From Flagellimonas sp. HMM57 (GTDB lineage: Bacteria > Bacteroidota > Bacteroidia > Flavobacteriales > Flavobacteriaceae), in the NCBI RefSeq assembly GCF_021390175.1, contig NZ_CP090004.1:4021001-4085000 (forward strand): a stretch of 64,000 nt of DNA, in the 5' to 3' direction. The notes under the pieces are model-generated. The model was not told the DNA's origin. It made no database searches and saw nothing but the letters and a program-made list of their open reading frames with translations. Position numbers and translations under genes: made by a program. Within the stretch, counting starts at the first letter, position 1. Each line of letters starts with the position of its first letter. Positions 54,021 through 63,439 of this stretch are shown here, piece after piece.

Positions 54021-54875
54021 TTAATCCAATAATGATTTCAAACCATCTTTTGCATTGTAAATGCGTCCCACTTCATCAGTACTCAAAGGTCTGCTAAATA
54101 CGGAAAGTTCATCGAACAAACCTATATAGTTAAGCCCCAACATGATGTTTGATTTTTCTTCATCCCATGTAAAAGGATCGTTTATTGGTGGTACTTTTCC
54201 TTTACTTTCTCCATTAACGAACAATTCCGAACTACCGTTTTCAGTATTCAATCCTGAAAAGTTAATAACAATATGTGTCCACCCACCTCTTTCAAAGGGA
54301 GGTTGTTTTACGGTAACCAATCGTCTCAAATAATCCGAATTTTCATCCGGACCCAATTTCTTAGGGTTCCACACCTCTATATCGCCCAAAACCCCTAAGC
54401 GAAAATCCCTGGGATTCTCTTTGGTAAAATCTACCCAAAGTGCCGCATCGTTATAATTAACATCGGTTATTTGAATGGGATCACAATAGCCAGGCTCCAA
54501 ATCTTTAGCTGGATCTAGTTGCAACCAAAATGAAACGGCGCCGTTCCAATTCTCCTTGGAATATCCTATATTTTCAGCTGCTTTAAAAAAGGTAACCATT
54601 CTACTCTTTTTCTTGAAATCCAAAGCACCTCCAGAAAGACCGGCTCCTTTGTCAAAAACTACATCTGGATTTAAAAGACCGGGTTTTGCATCTTGCATAT
54701 TCTTTCTAAGTTCGGCAGTATAAATAGCATTATCGCCTACTGCAATATCTGCAGATGTGCCTTCATCAAAGGAGGCATAGAACAAAAGGTCATCCTTTAA
54801 TTTGTCTTCTGCGATAAATGCAACTAGCAAAATAAAAGAAGAAAGTAGCAATGTATATTTGAAAAAGTGTTTCAT
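54021..54875 (-). CDS. Secreted LamG/concanavalin-A-like domain protein
   Basis: 284 residues with a signal peptide (YTLLLSSFILLVAFIA). The mature part is one jelly-roll domain: DDLLFYASFDEG opens the fold, VSFWLQLDP, GGWTHIVINFSG and NIMLGLNYIGLFDELSVFSRPLSTDEVGRIYN close it. LamG folds bind sugars or proteins at the cell surface. There is no catalytic domain. It lies 26 bases from the conserved hypothetical gene. Confidence 0.8.
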   Translation of the reverse strand: MKHFFKYTLLLSSFILLVAFIAEDKLKDDLLFYASFDEGTSADIAVGDNAIYTAELRKNMQDAKPGLLNPDVVFDKGAGLSGGALDFKKKSRMVTFFKAAENIGYSKENWNGAVSFWLQLDPAKDLEPGYCDPIQITDVNYNDAALWVDFTKENPRDFRLGVLGDIEVWNPKKLGPDENSDYLRRLVTVKQPPFERGGWTHIVINFSGLNTENGSSELFVNGESKGKVPPINDPFTWDEEKSNIMLGLNYIGLFDELSVFSRPLSTDEVGRIYNAKDGLKSLLD

Positions 54876-54890
54876 TTTGATGGATATCTA

Positions 54891-55681
54891 TTATAAATCT
54901 TCTGCATTTGCTATAAGTTCCGCCACGTCCATCACTTTGATGCTGGCTTCTTTTTCTTTGTTTTTGACACCATCCGTCATCATGGTATTACAAAATGGGC
55001 AAGCAGCAGCTATTATTTCGGGTTGTGTCTCTAAAGCTTGTTCGGTACGTTCTATGTTTACTTCTTTATCTCCCTCTTCCGCTTCCTTGAACATTTGAGC
55101 TCCACCGGCACCGCAGCATAATCCACGCTTTCGACAGTTTTTCATTTCGACCAATTCCGCATCCAATTTTTGAATGAGTTCACGGGGAGCTTCAAATACA
55201 TCATTTGCCCTGCCTAAATAGCATGGGTCATGAAATGTGATCCGTTTTCCTTTATAAGTTCCTCCTTCCAAGGAAATTTTTCCTTCATCAAGCAACTGTT
55301 TCAGAAATTGGGTGTGATGTACAACCTCGTAATTCCCCCCAACCCTGGGTATTCATTTTTAATGGTGTTAAAGCAGTGTGGACAGGCCGTAACCACTTTT
55401 TTCACTTCGTAAGCGTTCATTACCTCAATATTGGTAACTGCTTGCATCTGAAACAAAAACTCGTTGCCCGCCCTTTTAGCTGGGTCACCTGTACAACTTT
55501 CTTCGGTACCCAATACTGCAAAGCTCACATTGGCCTTATTCAATATTTTCACAAAAGCCTTCGTAATTTTCTTTGCCCTATCATCAAAACTTCCCGCACA
55601 ACCAACCCAAAATAGTACTTCGGGCTGTTTTCCTTCAGCAAAAAGTGAAGCCATAGTGGGTACGTTCATTTCATTTGCCAT
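54891..55681 (-). pseudogene. CCG-domain iron-sulfur protein split by a one-base frameshift
   Basis: Two adjacent frames together give the usual length of about 263 residues. The first half (55301-55681) carries FWVGCAGSFDDRAKK and VTACPHCFNTIKNEYPGLGG, then leaves the family sequence and stops. The second half (open upstream of 55295, to 54891) carries FHDPCYLGRAN and GLCCGAGGAQMF. Reading on from the +1 frame at 55335-55340 gives NYEVVHHTQFL directly after LGG, exactly the expected continuation. The junction is a run of six G; seven would keep the frame. So it is a one-base loss, a sequencing error or, less likely, programmed slippage. CCG proteins are subunits of membrane redox complexes; the Fe-S partner is encoded just upstream. 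Confidence 0.85.
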
Positions 55682-55692
55682 TTAATTTCTCT

Positions 55693-57018
55693 TTAAGATT
55701 CTTGCGTCCAGTTTAGTCGGTCCATTTGGTTAAAAGGCCATGGAGCACCATTGTTTTCCAAGTTCCCCATCATATTGTTAAGGTCAGATGGTGCTGCAGA
55801 CTGCTCCATCACTAAAAACCTCCTCATTTCAACTATAATGGACAATGGATCTATACTTACGGGACATGCTTCTACACATGCATTACATGTGGTACATGCC
55901 CACAATTCTTCTTGGGTGATATAGTCATTCAATAGCTGTTTTCCATCAGAAACAAACTCGCCTTTATTGGCATCGATGTTTTTCCCAACTTCCTCTAGCC
56001 TGTCACGGGTATCCATCATTATCTTTCTTGGAGAAAGCTTTTTGCCAGTCTGGTTTGCAGGACATTCCGAAGTACATCTACCACACTCGGTACATGTATA
56101 TGCATTGAGCAACTGTACCCAGTTCAAATCCATCACATCTGAAGCCCCAAATTTTTCAGGGTCTGCAGTATCTTCAGCTGGAGCGGCAAAAGGGTCAGCC
56201 GTAGGATCCATCATCAATTTTACCTCATTTGTCACTGCTTCTACATTATCAATCTCGCCTTTAGGCTTCAACTTCCCATAATAGGTGTTTGGAAATGCCA
56301 ATAAAATATGAAGGTGTTTGGAATAATACAGGTAATTCAAAAAGGCCAATATCCCCAAAATATGAAGCCACCAAGCAGTACGCTCTACTAAAACCAAACT
56401 TGAAATTGACATGCCATCAAAAAGTGGTGCGATAAACTGACTAATTGGAAAAGCACCAGCCTTGGTATAATACTCAGCATTCATTTGCTGTAATTGAAAA
56501 TCGGCAGCGTTCATGGTCAAAAATAGAAACATGAGTACCAATTCAATATATAGAATAAGGTTCCCGTCTTTTTTAGGCCAGCCTTCCATTTCTGGTTTTA
56601 GGAACCTTTTTAATTTGATAATGTTTCTTCTAATCCAAAAAACTACAACTGCTACGATAACCAAGAAGGCCAAAACTTCAAAAGAGCCTATCAAGAAATT
56701 ATACAGTGCTCCCAATGGAGCAAAAACACGGTGAGTTCCAAGTATTCCGTCTATGACAATCTCTAAGACTTCAATATTTATAATGATAAACCCAACATAC
56801 ACGATGATATGCATGAGTCCTGATATTGGGCGAACCACCATTTTAGTCTGACCTAAAGCAATTTTCGCCATATTGGTCCAGCGTTGTGATTTATTATCGT
56901 TTACCTCAATAGCTTTACCTAATTTAATGTTTCTGGAGAGTTTCTTCACATTCCTAGAAAAAAAACCTACCCCTGCGATAAGGGCGAGTGCAAAAAGTAT
57001 ATTGGGTAAGTACTCCAT
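55693..57018 (-). CDS. Membrane-bound 4Fe-4S dicluster oxidoreductase subunit
   Basis: 441 residues. About six membrane helices occupy the first 250 residues (a NarI/HdrE-like cytochrome-type domain). Two cysteine clusters follow: CTECGRCTSECP near residue 305 and CTTCNACVEACP near residue 375, each binding one 4Fe-4S cluster. The gene is 11 bases upstream of the CCG protein gene, and together they resemble the membrane/CCG halves of lactate or quinone-linked oxidoreductases. Common in Bacteroidetes; the substrate is not established. Confidence 0.85.
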   Translation of the reverse strand: MEYLPNILFALALIAGVGFFSRNVKKLSRNIKLGKAIEVNDNKSQRWTNMAKIALGQTKMVVRPISGLMHIIVYVGFIIINIEVLEIVIDGILGTHRVFAPLGALYNFLIGSFEVLAFLVIVAVVVFWIRRNIIKLKRFLKPEMEGWPKKDGNLILYIELVLMFLFLTMNAADFQLQQMNAEYYTKAGAFPISQFIAPLFDGMSISSLVLVERTAWWLHILGILAFLNYLYYSKHLHILLAFPNTYYGKLKPKGEIDNVEAVTNEVKLMMDPTADPFAAPAEDTADPEKFGASDVMDLNWVQLLNAYTCTECGRCTSECPANQTGKKLSPRKIMMDTRDRLEEVGKNIDANKGEFVSDGKQLLNDYITQEELWACTTCNACVEACPVSIDPLSIIVEMRRFLVMEQSAAPSDLNNMMGNLENNGAPWPFNQMDRLNWTQES

Positions 57019-57021
57019 AGT

Positions 57022-57987
57022 TTAGTTTTGAGTTTGTGCGGCGGGGTCATCTTCGGGAAGCTCATACTCTTTTTGCTTCTTTCCAAAAACAGAAACATTG
57101 ACATATCTTTTTGGATTTAATCTAAAATCCTGCAGCAAAAGGTCTAATTCTCTTGAGGCTGCGTTCAGGTTATCGTATAATTTTTCGTCTTGGGTAAGTT
57201 TGCCCAAGGACCCTTCGCCTTTTTCAATTTTTCCAAGCACGCTGTTCAATTTTTCTACCGTTGTTTGAAAATTGGCTACTGTTTCCGCCAAACCTGCGTT
57301 TGCCAGAGAATCTGAAAGCTTGGAGAAATTAGTTGTAATGTTATCCACATTTTTTAATGAATTGTCCAACTGCTCTGTATTATTGTCCAACAGTGTATTT
57401 AACTTGTCCGCGCTTCCTTTAAAACTAGAAACAAGTTCATTAAGTCCAGCTATACTTTGTTTTAATTCAAATCTAGTTTTCTCATCCAATATATAATTGA
57501 ATTTGAGCAGAAGTGAATCTGCGTGCGAAACCGCTCCCTCGACCTTCATCTGCAAAGGTGTCAGCTTTTGTTGTACCAATTCAGTAAGACCCGGTTTGGT
57601 CTCAGTTATAAGTGTATCTCCAGACTTTATCATTGAAGCACCATCAAAGACCGGTTTTATCTGAATTCCTTTTCCACCGATGATACCGGTATCATATAAC
57701 TCTGCTTTGCTATTTGCAGAAAATGTAAAATCATTATTGATAGATAGGGTGACCAGTAGTTTCCCCGAATTATCCTTAAAACGGATATCGGTTACATTTC
57801 CTACGGCAAAACCATTTATGGATACTTGAGTGCCCGGCTGCAGTCCACCAACGTTGTCGTAAACTGCATAGAGAATCTTGGTATCTTCAAAAAATGATGA
57901 GGATTTCAGATAACTTAATCCAAAAATCACTGCGAGTATTCCTGCGATCACTATAATCCCAGTTTTAATTTCCCTGGTTAGTTTCAA
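57022..57987 (-). CDS. MlaD/MCE-family lipid transport protein
   Basis: 321 residues from a TTG at 57987; no in-frame ATG fits, and KLTREIKTGIIVIAGI is the normal N-terminus. One membrane anchor (about 10-26) precedes an MCE domain with GGLQPGTQVSINGFAVGNVTDI at about residues 47-68. The C-terminal half is a long coiled coil. MlaD proteins bind phospholipids in the periplasm for transport between membranes. The gene starts 67 bases after the amidase gene and stops 3 bases before the Fe-S subunit gene. Confidence 0.88.
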   Translation of the reverse strand: MKLTREIKTGIIVIAGILAVIFGLSYLKSSSFFEDTKILYAVYDNVGGLQPGTQVSINGFAVGNVTDIRFKDNSGKLLVTLSINNDFTFSANSKAELYDTGIIGGKGIQIKPVFDGASMIKSGDTLITETKPGLTELVQQKLTPLQMKVEGAVSHADSLLLKFNYILDEKTRFELKQSIAGLNELVSSFKGSADKLNTLLDNNTEQLDNSLKNVDNITTNFSKLSDSLANAGLAETVANFQTTVEKLNSVLGKIEKGEGSLGKLTQDEKLYDNLNAASRELDLLLQDFRLNPKRYVNVSVFGKKQKEYELPEDDPAAQTQN

Positions 57988-58054
57988 AAGAATCAGTTTA
58001 CGATTTAAACAAAATTAGGAATATTTTCGTGAAGGTAACCACAGTTGGCCATTC

Positions 58055-59275
58055 CTATTTGATGGCCTCTGATAATGAAACCCTTACACCATCTTTGTAA
58101 GCAACAATATAGGAGGTAGTATACCCCTTGGCATCTGCCTTTGCCTTTAAACGTTTTGCGTCATTGTATGTACTTGCATTACCGTACATGTAACGATACA
58201 AGTTGTTAAAGGGTTCTTTGGACAACATATCCAACTCATTAAAATTGGCTCCCGTGAGTGGGATGTTCTTAGCACTGGCCATTAGTTGCACTTTAAAGAT
58301 CACGCCTGCTGTATTGGACGGTTCGGAATTTGAGGAGGTATCCACAATTTCCGTTTTCTTCTCTTCTGGATTAGTGGTAGGGGTGACTTTTTGGGCATTA
58401 GCCTTTTCGTCTGCTGGTTTTTTGGTTTCCGTGGAAGCATTGACAACCTCTGGGATATCCTCAACAACGTCAACTTCACTAGCTATATCAAGTCCAGTAT
58501 CAACATTCTTTTTGTAGGTCAAAATTGCTTGTGCAATGGCCTTTCCCATTTCCCTTTGTCCCTTTTCAGAATTTAAATACTTACCTTCATTTACATTGGT
58601 CAAAAATCCTGTTTCTACCAATACGCTTGGCATAAAGGTCTGGTGAAGCACAATAAACCCTGCTTGTTTTACTTTTCTATCTTTTCTTTTTAATTGTTTT
58701 GTAAAGTTATCCTGCAATACTTTCCCCAATAAAATACTATTGTCTAGAAACTCTTCTTGCATTATAGTCAACCCAATAACGGATTCTGGCGAATTAATGT
58801 CATACTCGGCATAACGTTGTTCATAGTTATCCTCTAAATAGATTACGGAGTTTTCCTTTTTAGCAACTTCAAAGTTTTGCCTATTGGCATGAAGCCCCAA
58901 AACAAAGGTTCCTGCACCATGAGCATCTGAAGAATGTGAATCACAGTGCACGGACACAAAGAGGTCGGCATTTGCATCATTTGCAATTTTGCCCCTTACA
59001 AAAAGATCGACAAAGGAATCATCATCTCTTGTGTAAATGACTTTTACATCTGAATTTTTCTTTAATTCTTCTCCTGTTTTCAAAACAATCGCTAAAGCAA
59101 TATTCTTTTCGAGATAACCGTTTCCCAAATTACCTGGATCATGACCACCATGTCCGGCATCCAAAACAACGACGAATTTATCCTTTGTTTGTACTTCGGT
59201 ATCATTTTTGTTAAATGAAGTCAATGAAAGCGAGACAAATAGAAAAGTAAAGAAAGCTAACTGACTTTTATTCAT
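58055..59275 (-). CDS. N-acetylmuramoyl-L-alanine amidase (Amidase_3)
   Basis: 406 residues from the ATG at 59275, chosen because a signal peptide (LAFFTFLFVSLSLTSF) follows it; an upstream in-frame start at 59329 adds 18 residues before the signal. VVLDAGHGGHDPG holds the first zinc ligand, FVSVHCDSHSSDAHGAGTFVL another, and VLVETGFLTN the catalytic Glu. A Pro/Thr/Glu-rich linker (about 275-330) joins a C-terminal SPOR-like domain (about 330-406), which would direct it to the septum. It cuts the peptide from the glycan in peptidoglycan. Confidence 0.92.
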   Translation of the reverse strand: MNKSQLAFFTFLFVSLSLTSFNKNDTEVQTKDKFVVVLDAGHGGHDPGNLGNGYLEKNIALAIVLKTGEELKKNSDVKVIYTRDDDSFVDLFVRGKIANDANADLFVSVHCDSHSSDAHGAGTFVLGLHANRQNFEVAKKENSVIYLEDNYEQRYAEYDINSPESVIGLTIMQEEFLDNSILLGKVLQDNFTKQLKRKDRKVKQAGFIVLHQTFMPSVLVETGFLTNVNEGKYLNSEKGQREMGKAIAQAILTYKKNVDTGLDIASEVDVVEDIPEVVNASTETKKPADEKANAQKVTPTTNPEEKKTEIVDTSSNSEPSNTAGVIFKVQLMASAKNIPLTGANFNELDMLSKEPFNNLYRYMYGNASTYNDAKRLKAKADAKGYTTSYIVAYKDGVRVSLSEAIK

Positions 59276-59351
59276 AAGAACTGCGTAATTATAGCGTTCT
59301 GCAATGGTTAAAAATATTGTAATCCCCAATCAACAGAACAAAAAATATATG

Positions 59352-59359
59352 TAAGTTTG
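59352..59359 (+). promoter_or_regulatory. Candidate -7 box before LptD-like gene
   Basis: TAAGTTTG matches TAnnTTTG exactly. It lies 46 bases upstream of the TTG start at 59406, in the 130-base divergent gap between the amidase and LptD-like genes. No well-spaced TTG -33 box was found. Confidence 0.45.
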
Positions 59360-59405
59360 AGCCCAAAAACTGAGCCAAACTAGAACAAAAATAGGATTTA
59401 TCACG

Positions 59406-62102
59406 TTGCAATCAAATAAACATCTTCTAGTTTTCCTATTTGCACTCCTATGTAGTATGGCAAATCTGTCGGCACAAGAAGATCCCATTGTACCACTTCC
59501 CATAAAAGCAATACAGGATAGTATTGTAGCTCCATTATTGCCACCTAACATACTAAATGACTCAATTGTCAGTGATTCTACACAACTAGATAGTACCCAA
59601 CAAAAACAGCCGTTGCTTCTGGATAAAATCAAATACAAGGCAAAGGATTATGTAAAATTGAGTCAGAAGGATAATAAAATCTATTTGTACGACGAAGCTG
59701 AAATCTATTATCAAGATACAGAACTAAAGGCTGGGATTATTGTAATGGATTATATTAAAAACGAGGTATATGCCGGACGAATAAGGGATTCTACAGGAAC
59801 ATATTCCCAATTACCCTATTTTAAACAGGGAACAAACGAAGTGAGGCCAGATTCCATTCGTTTTAATTTTGATACGCAAAAAGCGCTTATCTGGAACTCT
59901 AGAACGGAACAGCAAGCAGGTCTGGGCCAGTTGGGGAGCGATGCCATGAAGGTATATGCTGAAATAACCAAAAAAGAGAACGATTCCGTTTACTTTTTAA
60001 GTGAGGGTAAATTGACTACTTCCAAGGATACGGTCGACCCAGATTATTACATCAGAATACGAAAGGCCAAATTTGTACCGAAAAAGAAAATCATTGCTGG
60101 TTTCAGTAATCTTTATATAGTAGATGTACCAACACCAATCGCATTGCCATTTGCTTATTTCCCATTGACTACAGGACGAACGGCGGGACTAATCTTCCCA
60201 ACTTTTGGTAATGATCCACAGCGGGGATATTTTCTTCAGAACGGGGGATATTATCTTCCTATAAGCGATTATGTGGATTTAAGCTTGAGTGGAGACTTTT
60301 ATACCAATGGAAGCTATGGATTTAGAACGCAGTCCATCTACGCAAAACGATACAGATTTAGGGGCAATGTTAATTTCAGTTTTGAGAACATCATTCAAAG
60401 TCAAAAAGGTTTTGATGATTTTAGCAGGTCCACCATATACAATATCCAAGTAAGGCATACGCAAGATCCAAAAGCTAGCCCAAACTCTCGTTTCTCAGCA
60501 TCGGTTAATCTTGCAAGCAGTCAGTTTTTCACAAATTCGCTCAATCAAAATAACCGTTCTCAAGTTCAGACCAATAATCTCAATTCCTCCATAAGTTATT
60601 CAAAAACGTTTCCCGAATACCCCTCTGTCAATACCAGTTTAACGCTGACACACGGGTTAAATACGAGAAGTGAGACCGTAACCATGCAGCTCCCAACCTT
60701 CCAAGGTAGTATGGAACGTATTTTTCCTTTTGCAGAACGAGATGGGGTTAAAAAAGGAATCATTGACAACATAAACTTTCAGTATGATGTAAACGCACAA
60801 AATAGCATTACCACTCCAGAAGAAAACTTCTTTACGGGTGCCATGTTCGATGACGCACGTATTGGGGCAAGGCATAGAATACCGATAGCCACCAATTTCA
60901 AGGTTGCAAAATACATGAGTGTTACCCTGAATGGAAGCTACCAAGATATATGGACACTTGAGACCATAAACCGTAGATTTGACCGCAGCTCAGAAGAGGT
61001 GGTAACTGACACTATTTCAGGATTTGACCGATTCAACCAATACAACTTTGGGGCAAGTATAGGAACAACCATTTATGGTACTTTCAATCGTGGTGAGGAT
61101 AAAAAAATACAGGCTATCCGACATGTAATGCGACCATCGATAAGCTATAGCTATGCTCCCTCATTTGAACAGTTTTACGAAACCTATTTAGACGAAGATG
61201 GAGAGGAAGTCCAATACACCCCTTTTGAAACCAGTATTTATGGTAGACCGTCTTTGACAAGGGGCAATTCCATGTCTTTTTCTATACAAAACACACTCGA
61301 GGCTAAAGTAAGGGACAAGGATTCTACAGCCATAGAACCCAAAAAAGTGAGCATATTGAGCAATCTTAATTTATCTACCAGCTATAATTTTGAAGCCGAT
61401 TCTTTAAAACTGAGCCCTCTTAGTATGACTGGGGCAACCGAAATTATTAAGAGCGTTCCTATCAACTTTTCGGCTACCTTAGATCCCTATGCCATCGACA
61501 ATAATGGAAGAAGAATAAACACCTTAAATGTCAACAATGGAGGTGGTCTCTTTAGACTGACCTCGGCCAGGGTCAATACAGGCTTCACGTTAAATAGTGA
61601 AATGCTAAAAAAGGGTGGAGGCAAAAAAGAAGAAGATGGCCCTGAAGACCAAGAGCCTGGTTATGGTGAGAACCCTTTTGCAATTGATGGCGTTCAAAAT
61701 GGCCAAACCTTTTTTGACAACAGAAATCCGGAAACCGACGAAGTGGATAATCCGTTGTACAATACCAAAATTCCCTGGGACATACGTTTTACTTATGTTG
61801 CCACCTATAATAACAGTAATCGGCAAAAAGAAATTACCAACCACTCACTCATGTTTTCTGGAAATGTTCAACTTTCTCCAAAATGGGAGGTCGGTTTCAA
61901 CTCTGGTTATGATATAAAAAACAAGGGTTTTACCGATACAAGATTTACTTTTAACAGGGACTTGGATAGTTTTAGGCTTAGTTTTGACTGGACTCCTTTT
62001 GGACAGTTCGAACGATGGTATTTCTTTATTGGGATAAAAAGTTCTATACTCAGCGATCTTAAATGGGAAAATAGAAGCCAGCCTTTTACCAGCAGAAGGT
62101 AA
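59406..62102 (+). CDS. LptD-like LPS-assembly outer-membrane protein
   Basis: 898 residues. A signal peptide (LLVFLFALLCSMANLSA) is directly after a TTG start; reading upstream in frame, a stop comes before any ATG, so TTG is used. An OstA-like domain (NKIYLYDEAEIYYQDTELKAG) occupies about residues 75-230. A long C-terminal region rich in alternating aromatic/polar strands is a large beta-barrel. It fits the flavobacterial LptD group, which places LPS in the outer leaflet. The Asn/Gly/Pro-rich linker around residue 740 (KKGGGKKEEDGPEDQEPG) is a loop. It is divergent from the amidase gene. Confidence 0.88.
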   Translation: MQSNKHLLVFLFALLCSMANLSAQEDPIVPLPIKAIQDSIVAPLLPPNILNDSIVSDSTQLDSTQQKQPLLLDKIKYKAKDYVKLSQKDNKIYLYDEAEIYYQDTELKAGIIVMDYIKNEVYAGRIRDSTGTYSQLPYFKQGTNEVRPDSIRFNFDTQKALIWNSRTEQQAGLGQLGSDAMKVYAEITKKENDSVYFLSEGKLTTSKDTVDPDYYIRIRKAKFVPKKKIIAGFSNLYIVDVPTPIALPFAYFPLTTGRTAGLIFPTFGNDPQRGYFLQNGGYYLPISDYVDLSLSGDFYTNGSYGFRTQSIYAKRYRFRGNVNFSFENIIQSQKGFDDFSRSTIYNIQVRHTQDPKASPNSRFSASVNLASSQFFTNSLNQNNRSQVQTNNLNSSISYSKTFPEYPSVNTSLTLTHGLNTRSETVTMQLPTFQGSMERIFPFAERDGVKKGIIDNINFQYDVNAQNSITTPEENFFTGAMFDDARIGARHRIPIATNFKVAKYMSVTLNGSYQDIWTLETINRRFDRSSEEVVTDTISGFDRFNQYNFGASIGTTIYGTFNRGEDKKIQAIRHVMRPSISYSYAPSFEQFYETYLDEDGEEVQYTPFETSIYGRPSLTRGNSMSFSIQNTLEAKVRDKDSTAIEPKKVSILSNLNLSTSYNFEADSLKLSPLSMTGATEIIKSVPINFSATLDPYAIDNNGRRINTLNVNNGGGLFRLTSARVNTGFTLNSEMLKKGGGKKEEDGPEDQEPGYGENPFAIDGVQNGQTFFDNRNPETDEVDNPLYNTKIPWDIRFTYVATYNNSNRQKEITNHSLMFSGNVQLSPKWEVGFNSGYDIKNKGFTDTRFTFNRDLDSFRLSFDWTPFGQFERWYFFIGIKSSILSDLKWENRSQPFTSRR

Positions 62103-62144
62103 TTTTCAATATCTTGAAGCTTTAAATATAACTTTACTATTTTG

Positions 62145-62525
62145 ATGAAAAAAATAATAAATACCCCAAATGCCCCTGCGCCCATTGGTCCATACAATCA
62201 AGCTGTTATTATAAAAGATACCCTTTACATTTCTGGGCAAATTCCGATAGACCCTTCCACCGGGTCATTGGTTGAAGGTGATATTAAAAAAGAGACCAAA
62301 CAGTCCATGGAAAACCTGAAAGCAATCCTTTCTGAGGCCGATATGACTTTTGAAAATGTCATAAAGACTTCAATTTTTATAAAGGACATGCACCAGTTTT
62401 CAGAAATTAATGAAGTGTATGGTTCCTATTTTGATGCTGAAACTGCACCAGCTAGAGAAACCGTAGAAGTTGCAAATCTCCCTGCGTTTGTGAATGTCGA
62501 GATTTCGATGATCGCTGTTAAATAG
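62145..62525 (+). CDS. ridA: RidA family imine deaminase
   Basis: 126 residues from the ATG at 62145. APAPIGPYNQAV, DTLYISGQIPIDPSTG and the C-terminal PARETVEVANLPAFVNVEISMIA, with the Arg that binds the carboxylate, are diagnostic. RidA hydrolyses reactive enamine/imine products of PLP enzymes in the cytoplasm. The gene is 42 bases after the LptD-like gene; its end overlaps the convergent kinase-like gene by 8 bases. Confidence 0.95.
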   Translation: MKKIINTPNAPAPIGPYNQAVIIKDTLYISGQIPIDPSTGSLVEGDIKKETKQSMENLKAILSEADMTFENVIKTSIFIKDMHQFSEINEVYGSYFDAETAPARETVEVANLPAFVNVEISMIAVK

Positions 62526-63369
62526 TTTCTTTGTGAAACTCGACAAGTCCTTCAATCGGTCTTTGGCGTATTACACCTAGGATTAAATCATTTCTTTCCA
62601 ATACGGTTGTTAACTCATCCTTTAAGAAGTGAGCAATACTGCCCACAAAATTTATGGGCACTTTGGTCGCAAGCTCAAATTGCATGATATAGTTATTTAC
62701 AAATTGCTGTAAAGCTTTGTCAATTACACCACGACAATATGCATGTTCTTTATTTTCTATGATAAAACGTGCAAAAGTTGCCAAGTACGTATTCGGATTG
62801 GGTTGCTTATACAAGTTCTCCTTTATGACATCTGCATCAAGATTATATTGTTTGGCAAAACGAATTCCCAAATCTTGTGGCATTTTATGGAAGTAATAGT
62901 CCCGTAACAATTTTCTTCCGAAGAAATTTCCGCTGCCATCATCCATCAAAATATATCCTAAAGAAGTAACCTTTTGGAACAGTTGATGTCCATCGTAATA
63001 GCTGCAATTGGAGCCTGTACCCAAAATACATACAATACCTTGGTCCCCTATTTTTGTGGTCGAATAGATAGCTGCATAGGTATCCTCCCTAACTTCCGCT
63101 TTGGCGTTTGGAAAGAAGTCCTTGAAAATTTCTTTTAAAAAATTCTTCATCCTATCTGTACCGCATCCAGCTCCATAGAAGTACAATTGGCTAACAATGT
63201 CTTTATTTTTGGAAATGTCAAAATTGTTCGCTAAACGATCTTCAATCACTTCCCGTGTCAATACTTCTGGGCTAAGACCCAAGGTTTGGGTAAGAAACAG
63301 TTGCTCCCCTTTTTCGTTTAAGGCAATCCAATCAGATTTGGTCGCCCCACTATCCACAATCAATATCAT
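62518..63369 (-). CDS. BadF/BadG-type ATPase, N-acetylglucosamine kinase-like
   Basis: 283 residues from the ATG at 63369, where ILIVDSGATKSDWIALNEKG begins the ATPase fold; an upstream in-frame start at 63429 adds 20 residues that are not typical. CILGTGSNCSYYDG is the phosphate-2 loop, YILMDDGSGNFFGRKLLRDY a family marker, and INFVGSIAHFLKD the adenosine site. These soluble proteins phosphorylate GlcNAc or related sugars. A role in recycling GlcNAc from peptidoglycan would suit the GH3/serine hydrolase gene nearby. It converges on ridA. Confidence 0.85.
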   Translation of the reverse strand: MILIVDSGATKSDWIALNEKGEQLFLTQTLGLSPEVLTREVIEDRLANNFDISKNKDIVSQLYFYGAGCGTDRMKNFLKEIFKDFFPNAKAEVREDTYAAIYSTTKIGDQGIVCILGTGSNCSYYDGHQLFQKVTSLGYILMDDGSGNFFGRKLLRDYYFHKMPQDLGIRFAKQYNLDADVIKENLYKQPNPNTYLATFARFIIENKEHAYCRGVIDKALQQFVNNYIMQFELATKVPINFVGSIAHFLKDELTTVLERNDLILGVIRQRPIEGLVEFHKETI

Positions 63370-63439
63370 AGGTTGGTATTTATATTGAATCCTGAAAAAG
63401 GAAAAACCTCTTTCAGGATTCGTATGCAAAAAAGATAAA

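Noticed and set aside
55301..55681. Treating the two halves of the CCG protein as two genuine genes
   Set aside because: The family sequence continues exactly across the frame change at the G run, and neither half has its own promoter or conserved start.
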